A DNA stretch of 64,000 nt from Myotis daubentonii (GCF_963259705.1 NC_081844.1:41605341-41669340); one strand, 5' to 3'; shown: positions 1 through 11,051, counted from the stretch's first letter. The notes: generated by a model from the sequence alone, not told the origin. Made by a program: numbers and translations.

Positions 1-342
1 CGGCTTAGGGGCTATGTCACTGTTTCCTCATCTAGGCTCAGTGATCCACCTGGCCCCAACTATATTCTCTTGTCTGTTTTCTTTAATCCTTCACTGCCCC
101 CCTCTCCTCAGGTTCACCACTGGCCATGCTGGACACGGTTCATGTGGGACTTGAGTAGCGGGGGGCAACTACCATTATCAGGTGAAAGGACGCTTGAGTG
201 AAGCAATTGCAGAAAGGGAAACTGAGGTAAGGAGCAAAGTTTAGTAGCAGCTGGGTGTAAAAGATGGGGAATTCAGGGTCTCAGGAAAGAGATAATTCTC
301 AAATGCGTAAAACAATTCTCAAAGCCAGAGGACGCTCTATTC
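1..342. other. Unclassified sequence at the window start
   Basis: No repeat family is clearly recognised. The stretch near 215-235 (gaaactgaggtaagga) resembles the MIR core, but too little remains to be sure. No open frame of interest is present. Confidence 0.3.
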
Positions 343-1458
343 CAATGATGGCGAACCTTTTGAGCTCGGCGTGTCAGCATTTTGAAAAACCTAACTTAAC
401 TCTGATGCCGTGTCACATAGAGAAATTTTTTTATATTTGCAACCATAGTAAAACAAAGACATGTTTTTGATATTTATTTTATATATTTAAACTAGTAGCC
501 CGGTGCACAAAAATTTGTGCACTCGGGGGGGGCGGGGCAGGTCTCTCAGTTATTAAACATTTATTGGCACAACACTGAGCACATTGGTGGTGGTCTTGTC
601 AGAATGTGTTATATTATGCAGATGAAAATCTGTTTAAACAGATTTGATGTATTTTCAAAGATAGAAGAATTGTCCCTGTCAACTATTTTAGTTGATTCAT
701 ATCTTCACTAATTCTCATCATTGCAAAGTTTTCAGTCCCCATATGGGTTGCTGGATGTAATAGGTCATGCGCTGTCCCTGTCCTTTGTAGCCTTTGTTAC
801 CTTAAGGACTCTAGTTTTCCATTTATATGTTTAAGTACCAACCTTACTGGCTTAAAAATGTAAGCTTTCAACACTGCTCCCTCTATTCAGTATCCTTCCG
901 ATGAAAAGTGGAGTTGGGTTGCAGCACAGGTGAGAAATTCAGAAGGGGAATACTGAAGTAATGACTGCAGTAGGAGAAGAGGGAACCTATTTCCCTGGCC
1001 ACAGGCGCTGGTGCCCTGGACCACAGGGCTGGCAGCTTCTCTGGGTAGCTGTAGCCTGGGACCTCGGGCGGGTGGCTTGTCCATCTCCTGGGCTGCAGCC
1101 AGCCGCAGGCGCTGGCGCCTGGACCAAAGGTGGGCGGCTTCTTCTTCTTCTTCTTCTGTGCTTCCAGGGAGGGCAGTCAGTTATGTGTACATGTGTGTGC
1201 ATGCAAACATAGGTGTGTACATGTGTGCATGTGGAAATCTGCTGGACAAGTCAAAACCATAGAAGAGTTGCCCCCTATCTCTTGAATCTTCCAGAGGTAT
1301 CCCCCGCTTTTTTATTCTATCACTACTGGAGAGTCAGTATTTGCAGCCAGCCAGCCAGTGACTAGCTCAGTGTCTATTTCTGACTTCTTTCCCTGTCTGT
1401 CTTCCAACCCTGTAATCATATTTCCACCTGGATGCATCATGTTTACTCCCAATATGCT

Positions 1459-1699
1459 GGACCAGGTCTCATGGGGTTTGCAGTTTGGAAGGTGCTGCGA
1501 TCTACGTGGTGGCCAGGACCCGGTCTCAGGGGGGTTTACCCTCAAAGTTTGAAAGGTGCTCGGGATCTACATGGCAGCCAGGACCCGGTCTCAGGGGGTT
1601 TGCTGTTTGAAAGGGGCTCATGATCTACGTAGCAGCCAGGACCCGGTCTCAGGGGGTTTAACCCGCGCAGTTTGAAAGGTGCTGGAGATCTACTTAGGG
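1459..1699. repeat. Minisatellite with a unit of about 60 bp, four units, inside a Helitron
   Basis: Four units each contain CCAGGACCCGGTCTCAGGGG or a close variant, followed by GTTTGAAAGGTGCT and GATCTACGT. Units differ by small indels and substitutions, so the array is not freshly homogenised. Confidence 0.8.
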
Positions 1700-1799
1700 G
1701 TTAGTGCTGCCTCTTCTCTGTCCCTCCGGCTTCTCTGATCACTGATCACCGGTATGGATGGAGGGCAAGGAAGAGGCGGCCACCGGCGCCGCTTCTTCC

Positions 1800-2245
1800 C
1801 TGCCCCACACGCTTCTCCGATCACAGCTGGGAGTCGGGCAAAAGCGGTCCTGATTCACCGAAAACGGCTGGGGGTCGGGCAAAGGCTGCCTGGTCCTCTG
1901 ATCATGGCTGGGCATAGGACAAAGGCTGCCTGGTCCTCTGATCACGGCTGGGCGTCGGGCAAAGGCTGCCCGGTCCCCCGATCACAGATGGGGGTCGTGC
2001 AAAGGCTGCCCCATTCTCTGATCCCGGCTGGGGTCGCAAAGGCTGCCTGTCCTCCAATCACGGCTGGGGGTCGTGCAAAGGCTGCCTGGTCCTTCAATCA
2101 CGACTGGGGGGTCGCACAAAGGCGGCCTGGTTCTCAGATCACAGCTGGGGGCCGGGACAAAGGCCCCGGTTCTCTGATCACAGCTGTAGGGCAGGGCGAA
2201 GGCCCTCAGTTCTCCAATCATAGTTGGGGGGTGGGGTGAAGGCCC
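1800..2245. repeat. Minisatellite with a unit of about 43 bp, roughly ten units, inside a Helitron
   Basis: Units follow the pattern TCTGATCACGGCTGGG, GTCGGGCAAAGGCTGCC, TGGTCC. The array is irregular, with point changes in most units. It is distinct in sequence from the 60-bp array just upstream in the same Helitron. Confidence 0.8.
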
Positions 2246-2564
2246 CTGGTTTTTACCTGCCACCTGGGTTTATGATCACAGTCAGCAGCAGGCAGCTTCT
2301 TCTGTCTTTCCCCTTTTGCCTCCCAGCATTGCACCTATGTATGCAAATTAGCCGCCATCTTTGTTGGCAGTTAATTTGCATATCGCCCGATCAGCCAATG
2401 GGAAGGGTAGCAAAGTTACGGTTAATTACCATTTTTCTATATTATTAGATAGGATGCCATTTAACAAAGAAAAATCAACCGAAAAATGAGTTCGCGTGTC
2501 ACCTCTGACAGGTGTGTCATAGGTTCTCCATCACTGCTATTTGTAGTCAAATTCTTGATTTCTT

Positions 2565-2805
2565 TTTTTTTTTTAAAAAAGGGGAGAATGATGATTTTTA
2601 TTTTTTTAAATATATTTTATTGATTTTGTTTACAGAGAGGAAGGGAGAGGGATAGAGAGTTAGAAACATCAATCAGCTGCCTCCTGCACACACCCTACTG
2701 GGGATGTGCTTGCAACCAAGGTACATGCCCTTGACCAGAATCGAACCTAGGACCCTTGAGTCTGCAGGCTGACACTCTATCCACTGAGCCAAACTGGTTA
2801 GAGTG
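2565..2805 (-). mobile_element. Ves SINE with a 15-bp target duplication
   Basis: The reverse strand shows the tRNA-derived head (tggctcagtggatagagtg), the box-B-like TTCGAT, the AGGCAGCTGATTGATG body and an A-rich tail. The direct repeat AATTCTTGATTTCTT at 2550-2564 and 2806-2820 flanks it exactly, which is the signature of L1-mediated insertion. Confidence 0.92.
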
Positions 2806-2829
2806 AATTCTTGATTTCTTAAATGTTTT

Positions 2830-3215
2830 TATGGAACTTGCCCTTGGTTTCCTGAAGAGGGAATCGTCAACTTCCAAACCTGGGAAAAGATTGGAAAGCA
2901 GTTGCGTGATCAATACACAACAGAAGGTCCAGAGAAAATTCCTATTTCTACATTCACCCTACGGTCTTTAATTCATGATTGCCTTGATCCAGCACAAGAA
3001 AATTAAAGATATCTTAGCAGGGTGTGGCCAGGGCTTTGCAACATACAGTAGAGGAGTTTGAATCTCTAAAAACACCACCTCCCCCCTCTGTGCCACCTCC
3101 TCCTCTGCCCTTGGCTCCTGCAACCTTAGTCAAGAGTCCACCTGATAAAATTTTACCTCCTAATTGTGAGTGGGAGCTAGAGTTTGAGGCGGAGTGGGAC
3201 AAGTGACACAGTAAG
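2830..3215 (+). pseudogene. Endogenous betaretrovirus gag fragment (matrix region plus proline-rich stretch)
   Basis: An open stretch of 55 codons starts at 2839 with the CPWFPEEG motif, followed by a W..IG..L pattern. This is the conserved part of the Gag matrix domain in class II (betaretrovirus, HERV-K/MMTV-like) elements. It is closed by an in-frame TAA at 3004. A second piece, 3024-3206, lies in a different frame. It encodes a PPPPSVPPPP-type proline-rich segment and an acidic tail, as expected between matrix and capsid. No start codon context, capsid, protease, polymerase or LTR is adjacent, so only a fragment survives and it is inactive. The family assignment is by motif recognition only. 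Confidence 0.72.
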
Positions 3216-3475
3216 TGGGATGACTCAGATAATGAAAAATGTTTTGCTTGCAGCTGCCCAGCCTTTATGGCTGGATGCAGGCACTTGGCCAAAAGTGAAA
3301 GTGACAAATTTCCTTTACAATTGATCACATTGGATAATTTAAAGGTCTAAATTTATTTAGTCAGTAACTCTGTTCCTTTGTTAGATGTCCCATTCATTAT
3401 AAATAATAAAATTACAATAAAATGCAAAATGTTTATTTTGTTATGAAAATTAAAAGTATGTAATTTTATTTCTTA
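3216..3475. other. AT-rich sequence, nothing recognised
   Basis: This could be the decayed continuation of the ERV fragment, but no retroviral motif is visible. Confidence 0.3.
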
Positions 3476-4858
3476 CTAGAGGCCCGGTACACAAAAATTT
3501 GTGCACTTGGGGGGAAGGGGGGGATCCCTCAGCCCGGCCTGTGCCCTCTCGCAGTCTGGGACTCCTTAGGAGATAACAACCTGCTGGCTTAGGCCCACTC
3601 CCGGGTGGCAGAGGGCAGGCCCAATCCATAGGTGCAGCCCCTGGTCAGGCTCAGAGCAGGGCCAATTGGGGAGTTGGGGTGCCGCCCCCTGTTATGCACA
3701 GAGCAGGGCGGATCGGGAGGTTGTGATGCCACCTCAGTCACACTCAGGGTAGGGCCGATTAGGGGGTTGGGGCACCGCCCCCTGTCACACTCAAGGCAGG
3801 GTCAATGGGGAGGTTTCGGCACCACCCCCTGTCACGCACAAAGCAGGGCCAATCAGGGGATTGGGGCGCTGCCCCCTGTCACGCACAGAGCAGGGCCCAT
3901 CAGGGGGGTTGGGGCTCCTTACCCTGTCACACACAGAGCAGGGCTGATCAGGGGATTGGAGCGCCGCCCTCTATCACCCACAGCGCAGGGCCAATCAGGG
4001 GGTTTGGGGGCCGCATCTGTCACACACAGAGCCATAGGGCGATCAGGGGGTTAGGGAGCTCCCTCCTATCAGGCACAGAGCAGGGCTGATCAGGGGGTTG
4101 GGGCGCCTTCCCCTGTCACGAACAGAGCAGGGCGGATAGGGAGGTTGTGGCCCCGCCCCCTGTCACACACAGAGCTGCACGGAGATCAGGGGGTTTGGGC
4201 GCTGCCCCCGGGCACACTGATCCCGGTGCCGGGAGGCCTCTCAGCTCCACTGATTCTGGTGCTGGGAGGCATATTACCCTTTTACTATATAGGATAGAGG
4301 CCTGGTGCACGGGTGGGGGCTGGCTAGTTTGCCCTGAGGGGTGTCCTGGATCAGGGTGGGGGTCCCCACTGGGGTGCCTGGCCAGTCTGGGTGAGGGGCT
4401 GAGGGCTGTTTTCAGGTTGGCGGGTGACGGAAGCTCCCAACTGCTCCTTTTTTTTCTTTTTTCTTTTTTAATTCTGGGCCAGCTTTAGCTCTGAGGCTCC
4501 AGCTCTTAGGCATCTGCTGCTGAAAGCAGGTATCTGGTTTGTTTGGATTCTATAATCAAAACACTGTATCAACTCCAGCTCTGAGATCCTGGGCTCGCTG
4601 AAAGCAGGTTTCTGGGGTTTTGTTTAGCTTTGATATTTGTAACAATGTTTCAAACTGCAAGCTCAGAGGCCGGCAAGGCAGGCGGGGAACATTGGTTTCC
4701 TCCGTCACTGAAGCGAGCAAGCCTCATGTTAGCTTCAAGCTGCCTGGCTGCTGGCCGCCATCTTCGTTGGCAGTTAATTTTTCATATCTCGCTGATTAGC
4801 CAAAGGGAAGGGTAGCGGACGTACGCTAATTACCATGTTTCTCTTTTATTAGATAGGA
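3476..4858 (-). mobile_element. Composite HeliBat-type Helitron, copy 1
   Basis: Outer ends on the reverse strand are TCCTATCTAATAAAAGAG (5') and GGGCCTCTAG (3'), between A and T of the host. Inside, at 4294/4295, is a second pair of ends joined head to tail: the reverse strand reads GCACCAGGCCTCTA followed at once by TCCTATATAGTAAAAGG. The unit is therefore a 5' module (4295-4858) fused to a 3' module (3476-4294). The junction has lost the final G of the internal CTAG. The same fusion occurs at 11637-12753 and 25383-27135. No transposase is encoded. Confidence 0.85.
3650..4190. repeat. Minisatellite with a unit of about 46 bp in the 3' module of composite Helitron copy 1
   Basis: About ten units of the form CACACAGAGCAGGGC, CGATCAGGGGGTTGGGG, CGCCGCCCCCTGT. 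The same unit, with more copies, occurs at 25550-26290. Long GC-rich open frames across it are translation artefacts of the repeat. Confidence 0.85.
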
Positions 4859-4925
4859 TTTTTTAAATGTATCTTTATTGTTTAAAGTATTACAAATGTC
4901 CCCCTTCTTTTCTCATTTAAAAAGG
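4859..4925 (-). mobile_element. Probable L1 3'-end fragment
   Basis: The sequence taaatgtatctttattgttt followed by attacaaatgtccccc matches the antisense of bat L1 3' tails, which also appear at 28945 and 56745. It is very short. Confidence 0.4.
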
Positions 4926-5021
4926 GAAAACTAACAAATGAAAAGGTCAGGCAGCAAAGAAAATGCTCATGTGTCTGTATAACAGCACACACTTTATAAC
5001 TATAAGACAAACACATATAAG

Positions 5022-5269
5022 CCCTGGCTGGTGTGGTTCCGTAGATAGAGCATGAGATTAGATACTGAAAGGTCTTTGATTAGATTCCCAGTCAGGGGCA
5101 CGGAACTGGGATGCATGTTCTATCTCTGGCCTTGGTATGGGAGCATGCGGATATGCCTCTCTGGCATTGAAGTCTCTCTCTCTCTCTCTTTCTCTCTCTC
5201 TTCCCTCCTACCTCCATCCCTTCCTTCCACTCTCTCTAAAAGCAATGGAAACATCCTCGGGTGAGGATC

Positions 5270-5325
<56 letters not shown>

Positions 5326-5340
5326 TACAAGCCCACATAA
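5022..5340 (+). mobile_element. Ves-related SINE of the long type, ending in a CA repeat
   Basis: It starts with GCCCTGGCTGGTGTGG and carries a tRNA-like head, a CT-rich middle and the GGAAACATCCTCGGGTGAGG block seen in the longer Ves class (compare 33674-33922). It is followed by a (CA)n tract. Confidence 0.75.
5269..5323. repeat. (CA)n microsatellite, about 27 units
   Basis: Uninterrupted CA dinucleotides directly at the SINE tail, likely grown from it. Confidence 0.97.
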
Positions 5341-5756
5341 GACAAAATAGATTTGTGATTTCTTATATCCTTAGCATACAATGGAAATTTTTCATTCTTA
5401 AAATGATAGCAATACATTATTTCACAGAATTTGTAAGAATTGCTACAATTGGTGTCACTTAGATTTTGGTTAATCTCAGTACCATTTCATAGTTTTAGAG
5501 CAATCCTGGTTCTAGTCAGGGATTGTTTTAAAAACTTAGTTTGTCGATTTATGATTAAGGTGGGGACCTGAGGTCATCTGAACTTGAACTTCAGAGCTAT
5601 TACCAATACCTATTCTACATTGAAGGGAGAAGTCAGCTAATGTTCACTATATATCATTTTTATAGATTTTATGGATTTTTGGCATCCCTAAAAAAATGGA
5701 AATTGTGGCCTATAGTCTTTAAAAGTGATGGACCACTGCCAATACTAAAGATGATA

Positions 5757-5960
5757 ACATTTGTTGATACTAAGTGCAAGGAACTATTTTCAATCCTTTG
5801 TATGTCTTAACTCATAAGATTACTATTATGATTACCATTTTATGGATAAGAAATATGAGGCTCACATCATTAAAAGTTTTCCAAAAACCTTAAAATGTTA
5901 ATAAGAATGAGAGAGCTGGGATTTAAATTCAAGAGTTTGGTTCCAAACTTTTGTTTTTAA
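5757..5960 (-). mobile_element. MIR SINE fragment
   Basis: Contains ttactattatgattaccatttta, ggataagaaatatgaggctc and gagctgggatttaaattcaa in order, the diverged antisense MIR pattern. Confidence 0.7.
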
Positions 5961-6162
5961 TAATTGCACTGAAGTATAAATTAGAAGTTCAAGAGTCTAG
6001 TCTGAGTAATTAATACATTAATGACAGCTTTATTCTTCATGTTTAAATCTCCAGATATCAGTTTTAGCAACAAGGTCACTATCTCAGTACTGCTCACAGT
6101 ACGCCAGCTCCTTTCAAATTGAACAATCCAGTGCTATGAAAACATTAGATCTTTACTCAAAT

Positions 6163-6388
6163 TCTTTTTTTTTGTTACTATAATTTATTGATCTTTTTTA
6201 CAGAGAGTAAGGGTGAGGGATAGAGCGTTAGAAACATCAATGAGAGAGAAACATCATTAGCTGCCTCCTGCATACTCCCTAGTGGGGATCTGCCCTCAAC
6301 CAAGGTACATGCCCTTGACCAGAATTGAACCTGGGACCCTTCAGTCCACAGGCTGACGCTCTACCCACTAAGCCAAACTGGTTAGGGC
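6163..6388 (-). mobile_element. Ves SINE
   Basis: The reverse strand reads GCCCTAACCAGTTTGGCTTA, then the tRNA-like head, AGGCAGCTAATGATG, the pyrimidine-rich part and an A-rich tail. Only a partial direct repeat (around CAAAT) is seen in the flanks, so it is older than the copy at 60327. Confidence 0.9.
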
Positions 6389-6429
6389 TATCCAAATGAT
6401 AATGAGAATAATATTCTTAATGATAATAA

Positions 6430-6600
6430 TATTAATATCTATTATGAATTGTGGTTCTTATATACAGATTTTATATTTGCATTCATGATATTTTAATCCT
6501 TATAGCAACATTAAGTGCTACTTTCTATTATTAAAATGTTTACTGATGAGTTATCTGAAGCTTGTAGAAGTTCACTTACTTGACCAAAATATACAGAAAA
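6430..6600 (-). mobile_element. Possible MIR fragment
   Basis: Weak resemblance to antisense MIR (ctttctattattaaaatgtt, actgatgagttatctgaag, ttcacttacttgacc). Confidence 0.4.
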
Positions 6601-7754
6601 TTAAGTGTTTACAAATATATGCATAACATCCACATAAATGTCTGATAATTGTAATATTTGTCAAGAAAAAGAAATGAGGTCATATATATTTCCATTGGCT
6701 TAGTTAGCAATTTTACCTATTCAATATGATGTTAATATACATGTTCTCTCTCTCTCTCAGTATGTCATGTATGCATTTTGGTGCCTCCTTGCATGGCCTT
6801 CTGCTTGAACTCGTGTGTGTCTTCTGCTTATTCCTATATTCCAGATGACTCTCTTCTGACCCATTAATATGTTGATGAAATAGAAAATGAGAATTTGTTC
6901 TTTTGAAATGAGAGATTCAATATCCATATCAAGATATGAAAAGAGAGAGAGGCATAAATCAGGTTTGTCTTAGGTTTTCAAACTTTTTTCCTACTCTGAT
7001 GATAGCATGTTCACCCTGTCTTAATATTGTAGAGGAAGTAAACAACAAAGATAACATTTCCTCCACACTCTTGAATTTTGTAATTGGGGTGTGTGAATTA
7101 AACTGATAAAAAAAGGTTGACAGGATGAAGATTTGTTTTGCATGTAATTACTGATGAAAGTATAGTAAAAGAAATCCTCACAAAAGAGAAGTGAAAAATC
7201 CAAAGATGTGGTTAGACCTGAGGCCTTATATGTCATTTTAACAGAGCAATACATTGTGGAGAAGTAACTAGACAAAGGAAGGGGAAGTTGTGCTTATAGA
7301 GGCAGTAAGTTCGGAAAGGTAAATATGTGGGAGAAACTAGTGGAATATAGGCTTATTTCAGGAGGTTCCTTACACAGACTTATCTTGATGACTTTCTTCA
7401 TTGAGTATAGGTCTCCAGTGATTGAAACATTCTCTACTTCTTGGTAATGGAGAGAAAGACAACTTTAAAAATGAAAATTTATATTATCTTTACAGAGGGA
7501 AATTTATGTCTTACTTTTATACAGAAAGGGGAAGGGGAGAGAACTAATTGCTTTCAGCTCAAAACAATCCTTATACAAAAGTGAAATGTTTGGGGGTGGC
7601 ATATTCTGATCCACTTCAGTACCTAATAAATATTATGAAATTTGTTTCCTAAGACATGACTATCCATATGAGGTTGATTTTTAAGGAATATGAAAAAAAT
7701 ATGCTAATGAAACTGTATGAATCATGAAGCCAAAATTTATAAATATCTTATACT
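6601..7754. other. AT-rich unique sequence, no feature seen
   Basis: A short (CT)n tract lies at 6747-6760. The open frame on the reverse strand at 7021-7275 has no recognisable domain and no codon bias that would set it apart from chance. Confidence 0.5.
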
Positions 7755-7758
7755 AAAT

Positions 7759-7801
<43 letters not shown>

Positions 7802-7820
7802 TCTATCTATCTATTTATTA
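7755..7820. repeat. (TTTA)n / (TCTA)n compound microsatellite
   Basis: About eleven ATTT units followed by three ATCT units. Confidence 0.95.
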
Positions 7821-8019
7821 TATTCCCATGGTAAGTCACTCAGAGAATTGCTATAAGAGGGTAGGATGGACTTTGGAGAAATTAACATTATGTGATTTAT
7901 ATACAATTTCCCTACAAGATAATTTCTTACTCTGTTATTTAAAAATAGCTTAAATGTTTTGAAGATAGTTATATTATGTAGTCATACTTAAAAACTCAAA
8001 TTACTGATGAAAGTATAGT

Positions 8020-8230
8020 AATTACCAGAAGGAAATGGGGTGGGGAGAGATAGAAGAGGGTAAAGGTGTGTGTTTTCTACCCCAAGTCAAGTTCTTCCAG
8101 AAGACTTACTTGGGGTGGAGAACACATGATACAATATTTAGATGACATATTATAGAAATGAACATCTGAAACCTATATGTTTTTATTAAAGAATGTCACT
8201 CCAATAAAGTCAATAAATTTTTTTAAATTT
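8020..8230 (+). mobile_element. L1 3' untranslated-region fragment
   Basis: The sequence attaccagaaggaaatggg, cttggggtggagaacacatg and gaaacctatatgtttttat parallels the L1 3' tail at 24660-24850, ending at an A/T-rich tail. Confidence 0.65.
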
Positions 8231-8322
8231 GACTACAGAAGAAATATATTATTGCACAGTTTGAATACCAAGCCTAGTTATTTATCAATTAGGTAATAAA
8301 AATTATTAAATGTAAAAGGAAG

Positions 8323-8544
8323 GCCCTAACCACTTTGGCTCAGTGGATAGAGCATCAGCCTGTGGACTCAAGGGTCCTAGGTTCTATTCCAGTCAAGAGC
8401 ATGTACCTTGGTTGCAGGCACATCCCCAGTAGTGGTGCAGGAGGCAGCTGATCGATGTTTCTCTCTCATCGATGTTTCTAACTCTCTATCCCTCTCTCCC
8501 TTCCTCTCTGTAAAAAAATCAATAAAATATATATATATTAAAAA
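8323..8544 (+). mobile_element. Ves SINE with a near-perfect target duplication
   Basis: The full tRNA-derived head GCCCTAACCACTTTGGCTCA, body, CTCTCATCGATGTTTC repeats and AT-rich tail are present. The direct repeat AAATGTAAAAGGAAG on the left matches AAATGTGAAAGGAAG on the right. Confidence 0.92.
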
Positions 8545-8625
8545 AATGTGAAAGGAAGTATTATTTAGTATATTACATGACATAAAAGTTTTTAGTCCCC
8601 CAAAAGAAATTTATAATTTAGAATA

Positions 8626-8933
8626 TCTATGTATATAAAAGCCTAAGAGACTATTTGAATGTCTAATCAGTAGCTATGATGTACACTGACCGCCAGGGGG
8701 CAGACGCTCAATGTAGGAGCTGTTGAGCTGCAGTGACTTGGCAGCTGCGGTTCTCTGGTGACACACCCAGAACCAGAGAGGATGGAGCCCAATTCCGGGA
8801 TGCATCACCCAAGAACCACCCTCTCACAATTCGGGACCCCTTGGGGGGTGTTGGAGAGCCAGTTCGGGCCCAATCTCCACAGGCCAGGCCAAGGGACCCC
8901 ACTGGTGCATGAATCTGTGCACTGGGCCTCTAG
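8626..8933 (+). mobile_element. Non-autonomous HeliBat-type Helitron (308 bp)
   Basis: Starts TCTATGTATATAAAAGCC after A. Ends GCACTGGGCCTCTAG before T, with a GTGCAT...CTGTGCAC hairpin. Shares the GTGCACTGACCACC-type interior with the copies at 21279, 39970 and 45131. Confidence 0.88.
8690..8703 (+). promoter_or_regulatory. CTCF-core-like motif inside a Helitron
   Basis: CCGCCAGGGGGCAG matches the known vertebrate CTCF core (CCNSNAGGGGGC type) at its key positions. Binding is inferred from sequence only. Confidence 0.55.
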
Positions 8934-9829
8934 TAATATTATAATTTAGAATGTAATATTATAATATTAGACACATTTAAGATTAATGCAGAAGGAGTAC
9001 AAACTTCCAAATTTAAAAATAAAGACAGATTTTGATGACTTTTGCCCAGTATTTCTCTTGTATAGCCTTATCATATTTGTTACAGTGAAATTTCTCAACA
9101 ATCATATGCTATAAAGATATTCTCTTGTGTTATAGTTCTTTTCATATCGTATACTAATTATATACCTTTAAGCTTTAAGGAAAATGCTTGCAACTAAATA
9201 CAAAATAAAATAAAACTATTTAGTGCTCCTGGAAATTCCTATAACATCTGTTTTATAGTACTCCTTTGGTGCTCCCACATTTCCTCCAAAAAGTATGGTG
9301 AGATATCAACATTTGTAGTATTATTTATAATAACCATCTGAGAATATTCTGAATACTTTCTTAGATTTATGTTTTCTTCACATTATAATCACATTTTAAT
9401 TTTCAACCCAGCTTAAAAATTCTTATCTTTTAAAGAAGTTTTAATTTTAATTTTATTATCTACTTTATATAAGGTATATGCAAATATATATAATCCTACT
9501 GAATTCTCTTTCTGTTTTCTTAAGACGCTTCTGTCTACACACCTAAAATCTTCACCTTTTCATAGTACATCATGAGTTTCTTACTCCTCTCCTTGGAATA
9601 AACTAAAGGATTGCATAAGAGCACATGGAGATATCCTCACATGTTCCAGTAACTAGTATACAGTATATTCAAAAAATAAAATAAAGAGCTTACATTTTAA
9701 ATAAATTATTTTTTCCTATATGCTGGAGTTTAGATAGACATCTTATGCAAACCCTAAATATAAGGAATTCATTATTTAGTTGTAAATAGTAGCACATTTA
9801 TAAAACAACTCTTATTACATTTTCAAATA
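8934..9829. other. AT-rich unique sequence, no feature seen
   Basis: No recognisable repeat, gene or hairpin. The terminal AT-rich bases form the A/T target of the next Helitron. Confidence 0.5.
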
Positions 9830-10696
9830 TCCTATATAATTAAAGGCTAATATGTAAATAGACTGAACAGTGGAACAACTGAACAACCGAACAACCGGGG
9901 AGTGCATGCGGAACATGGCAGGCCTCAGCCACGGCAGTATGGTGAAGCAGGTGAGCGGGGGTGCCAGACCAAGGTGGAGCGCCAGTCACTGTCATCAGGG
10001 TGAGCCTCTGGTGGTTACTGAAAATTCTTTGCTCTTTTGTGTCGCAGTCCCGCCCAGCACTTGCACCTGCTGCTGGCACTGTCCTTGCTTGCACCCACTG
10101 CCAGCACCAGAGCTGCCACTTGCACCCGCTGACAGTGCCTAGCACCAGCTCCGATTGCTTGGTGCTGTCAGCTGGTGTGAGTGACAGCTGCCAGCTCCAA
10201 TGGCCCATCAGGGCTTCTCCACCTTCCCCTGCTCCTGAGGAGTGATCAGAGACTGCAGCTGCTGCTCACACCCACTGCCAGTGCCAGCCCTGCTTGTACC
10301 CATAGCTGGCACCGGAGTTTCCACTCGCTCTCACTGCTGTCACCCAGTGCCAGTCCTGATCGCTCAGTGCCATCAGTGGGTGCCAGAGGCAGCTGCCAGC
10401 CCAGATCACCACTGAGGGCTTCTCCACCTCTCCCTGCTCCTGAGGGGCGAACTGGGCTGGCAGCCATCACTCACACCCACTGCTGTCACCAGCCCCAATC
10501 ACTCTGTGCCATCAGTGGGTGCGAGCAGGGCCGGCACTGTCAATGCATGGGCTGCTGGCATACAGGGGACAAAGGCCACGGTGGGAGGGCCAGGCAGGAG
10601 AACGGAGGATGGGCTGAGACCCACCCCTGTGCCCACCACAGCCTTGAGGCCCACAGTTTCTTTCAAGGTTCATGAATTCATGCACTGAGCCCCTAG
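9830..10696 (+). mobile_element. Non-autonomous HeliBat-type Helitron (867 bp)
   Basis: Starts TCCTATATAATTAAAGGC after A. Ends TTCATGCACTGAGCCCCTAG before T, with a TTCATGAATTCATG palindrome as the 3' hairpin. The GC-rich interior repeats blocks such as CACCCACTGCCAG and CACCAGCTCCGATTG. Two long frames cross it on opposite strands (10181-10675 plus, 9840-10208 minus). They have no recognised domain and reflect low stop-codon density. Confidence 0.87.
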
Positions 10697-10769
10697 TTAT
10701 CTAATAAAATACATGTAAACTAATCATATTGCTTTGAAAAAATTTCCCCTTAATTTATTTGTTGGTTAA

Positions 10770-11051
10770 TCCTTACCCAAGGATATTTTTTTCCATTGAT
10801 TGTTGTTGGTTTTTGAGAAAGTGAAAGTGAGGAAGTTGGGGAGAGAGAGTGACAGAAAGAGAGAAAGAGACAGAAACAGAGAGAGAGAAAGAGAAAGAGA
10901 GAAGTGAGAGACACATAGATTGGTTGCCACTGTACAGGCCAGAGAACAAACATGCATGCAACCAAGATAGGTGCTCTTGACTGGATTCGAACCCAGGACC
11001 CTTTGTAATGCAGGCTGATCCTCTACCACTGCACCATACAGAGCAGGGCCC
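10770..11051 (-). mobile_element. Ves-related SINE of the long type
   Basis: The reverse strand shows GGCCCTGCTCTGTATGG, the tRNA-like box B GGGTTCGAATCC, GGTTGCATGCATG and CAATCTATGTGTC, then a pyrimidine-rich run and AAATATCCTTGGGTAAGG, the tail block also seen at 33674-33922. An open frame of 116 codons over it is spurious. Confidence 0.8.

Larger units (their letters stand above)
492..2454 (-). mobile_element. Long non-autonomous HeliBat-type Helitron, nested in a hAT
   Basis: On the reverse strand it begins with TCCTATCTAATA and ends with GTGCACCGGGCTACTAG, a CTRR end preceded by a GTGCAC hairpin. It sits between A and T of the host, as Helitrons do. The two halves of the hAT element at 343-2536 flank it, so it inserted after the hAT. 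The interior of nearly 2 kb is GC-rich and holds two different minisatellites (1459-1699 and 1800-2245). No Rep or helicase coding sequence is visible, so movement would need enzymes supplied in trans. The open frame over 1754-2239 is only the translated minisatellite. Confidence 0.85.
343..2536 (+). mobile_element. Non-autonomous hAT element (nhAT type), split by a Helitron
   Basis: The left end reads CAATGATGGCGAACC. The right end, on the reverse strand, reads CAGTGATGGAGAACC. Both continue into a subterminal part typical of bat nhAT elements (GTGTCAGAGGTGACACGCG on the reverse strand near 2495-2515). A Helitron at 492-2454 interrupts it between TTTAAA and TGCCATTT, so the hAT itself is only about 230 bp. 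No transposase is present. I could not find a convincing 8-bp target duplication: the left flank is CTCTATTC and the right flank is CTATTTGT. The left arm is clearly diverged. Confidence 0.75.

Noticed and set aside
1754..2239. 161-codon open frame
   Set aside because: It is the translated 43-bp minisatellite inside the Helitron.
3650..4190. Regular repeats that might be taken for a CRISPR-like array
   Set aside because: Units are directly adjacent with no unique spacers, and the context is a Helitron in a mammalian genome.
8323..8400. tRNA-like sequences with box A and box B at many sites
   Set aside because: Each is the head of a Ves SINE with its body, tail and target duplication, and no stand-alone tRNA cloverleaf with a proper acceptor stem was seen.
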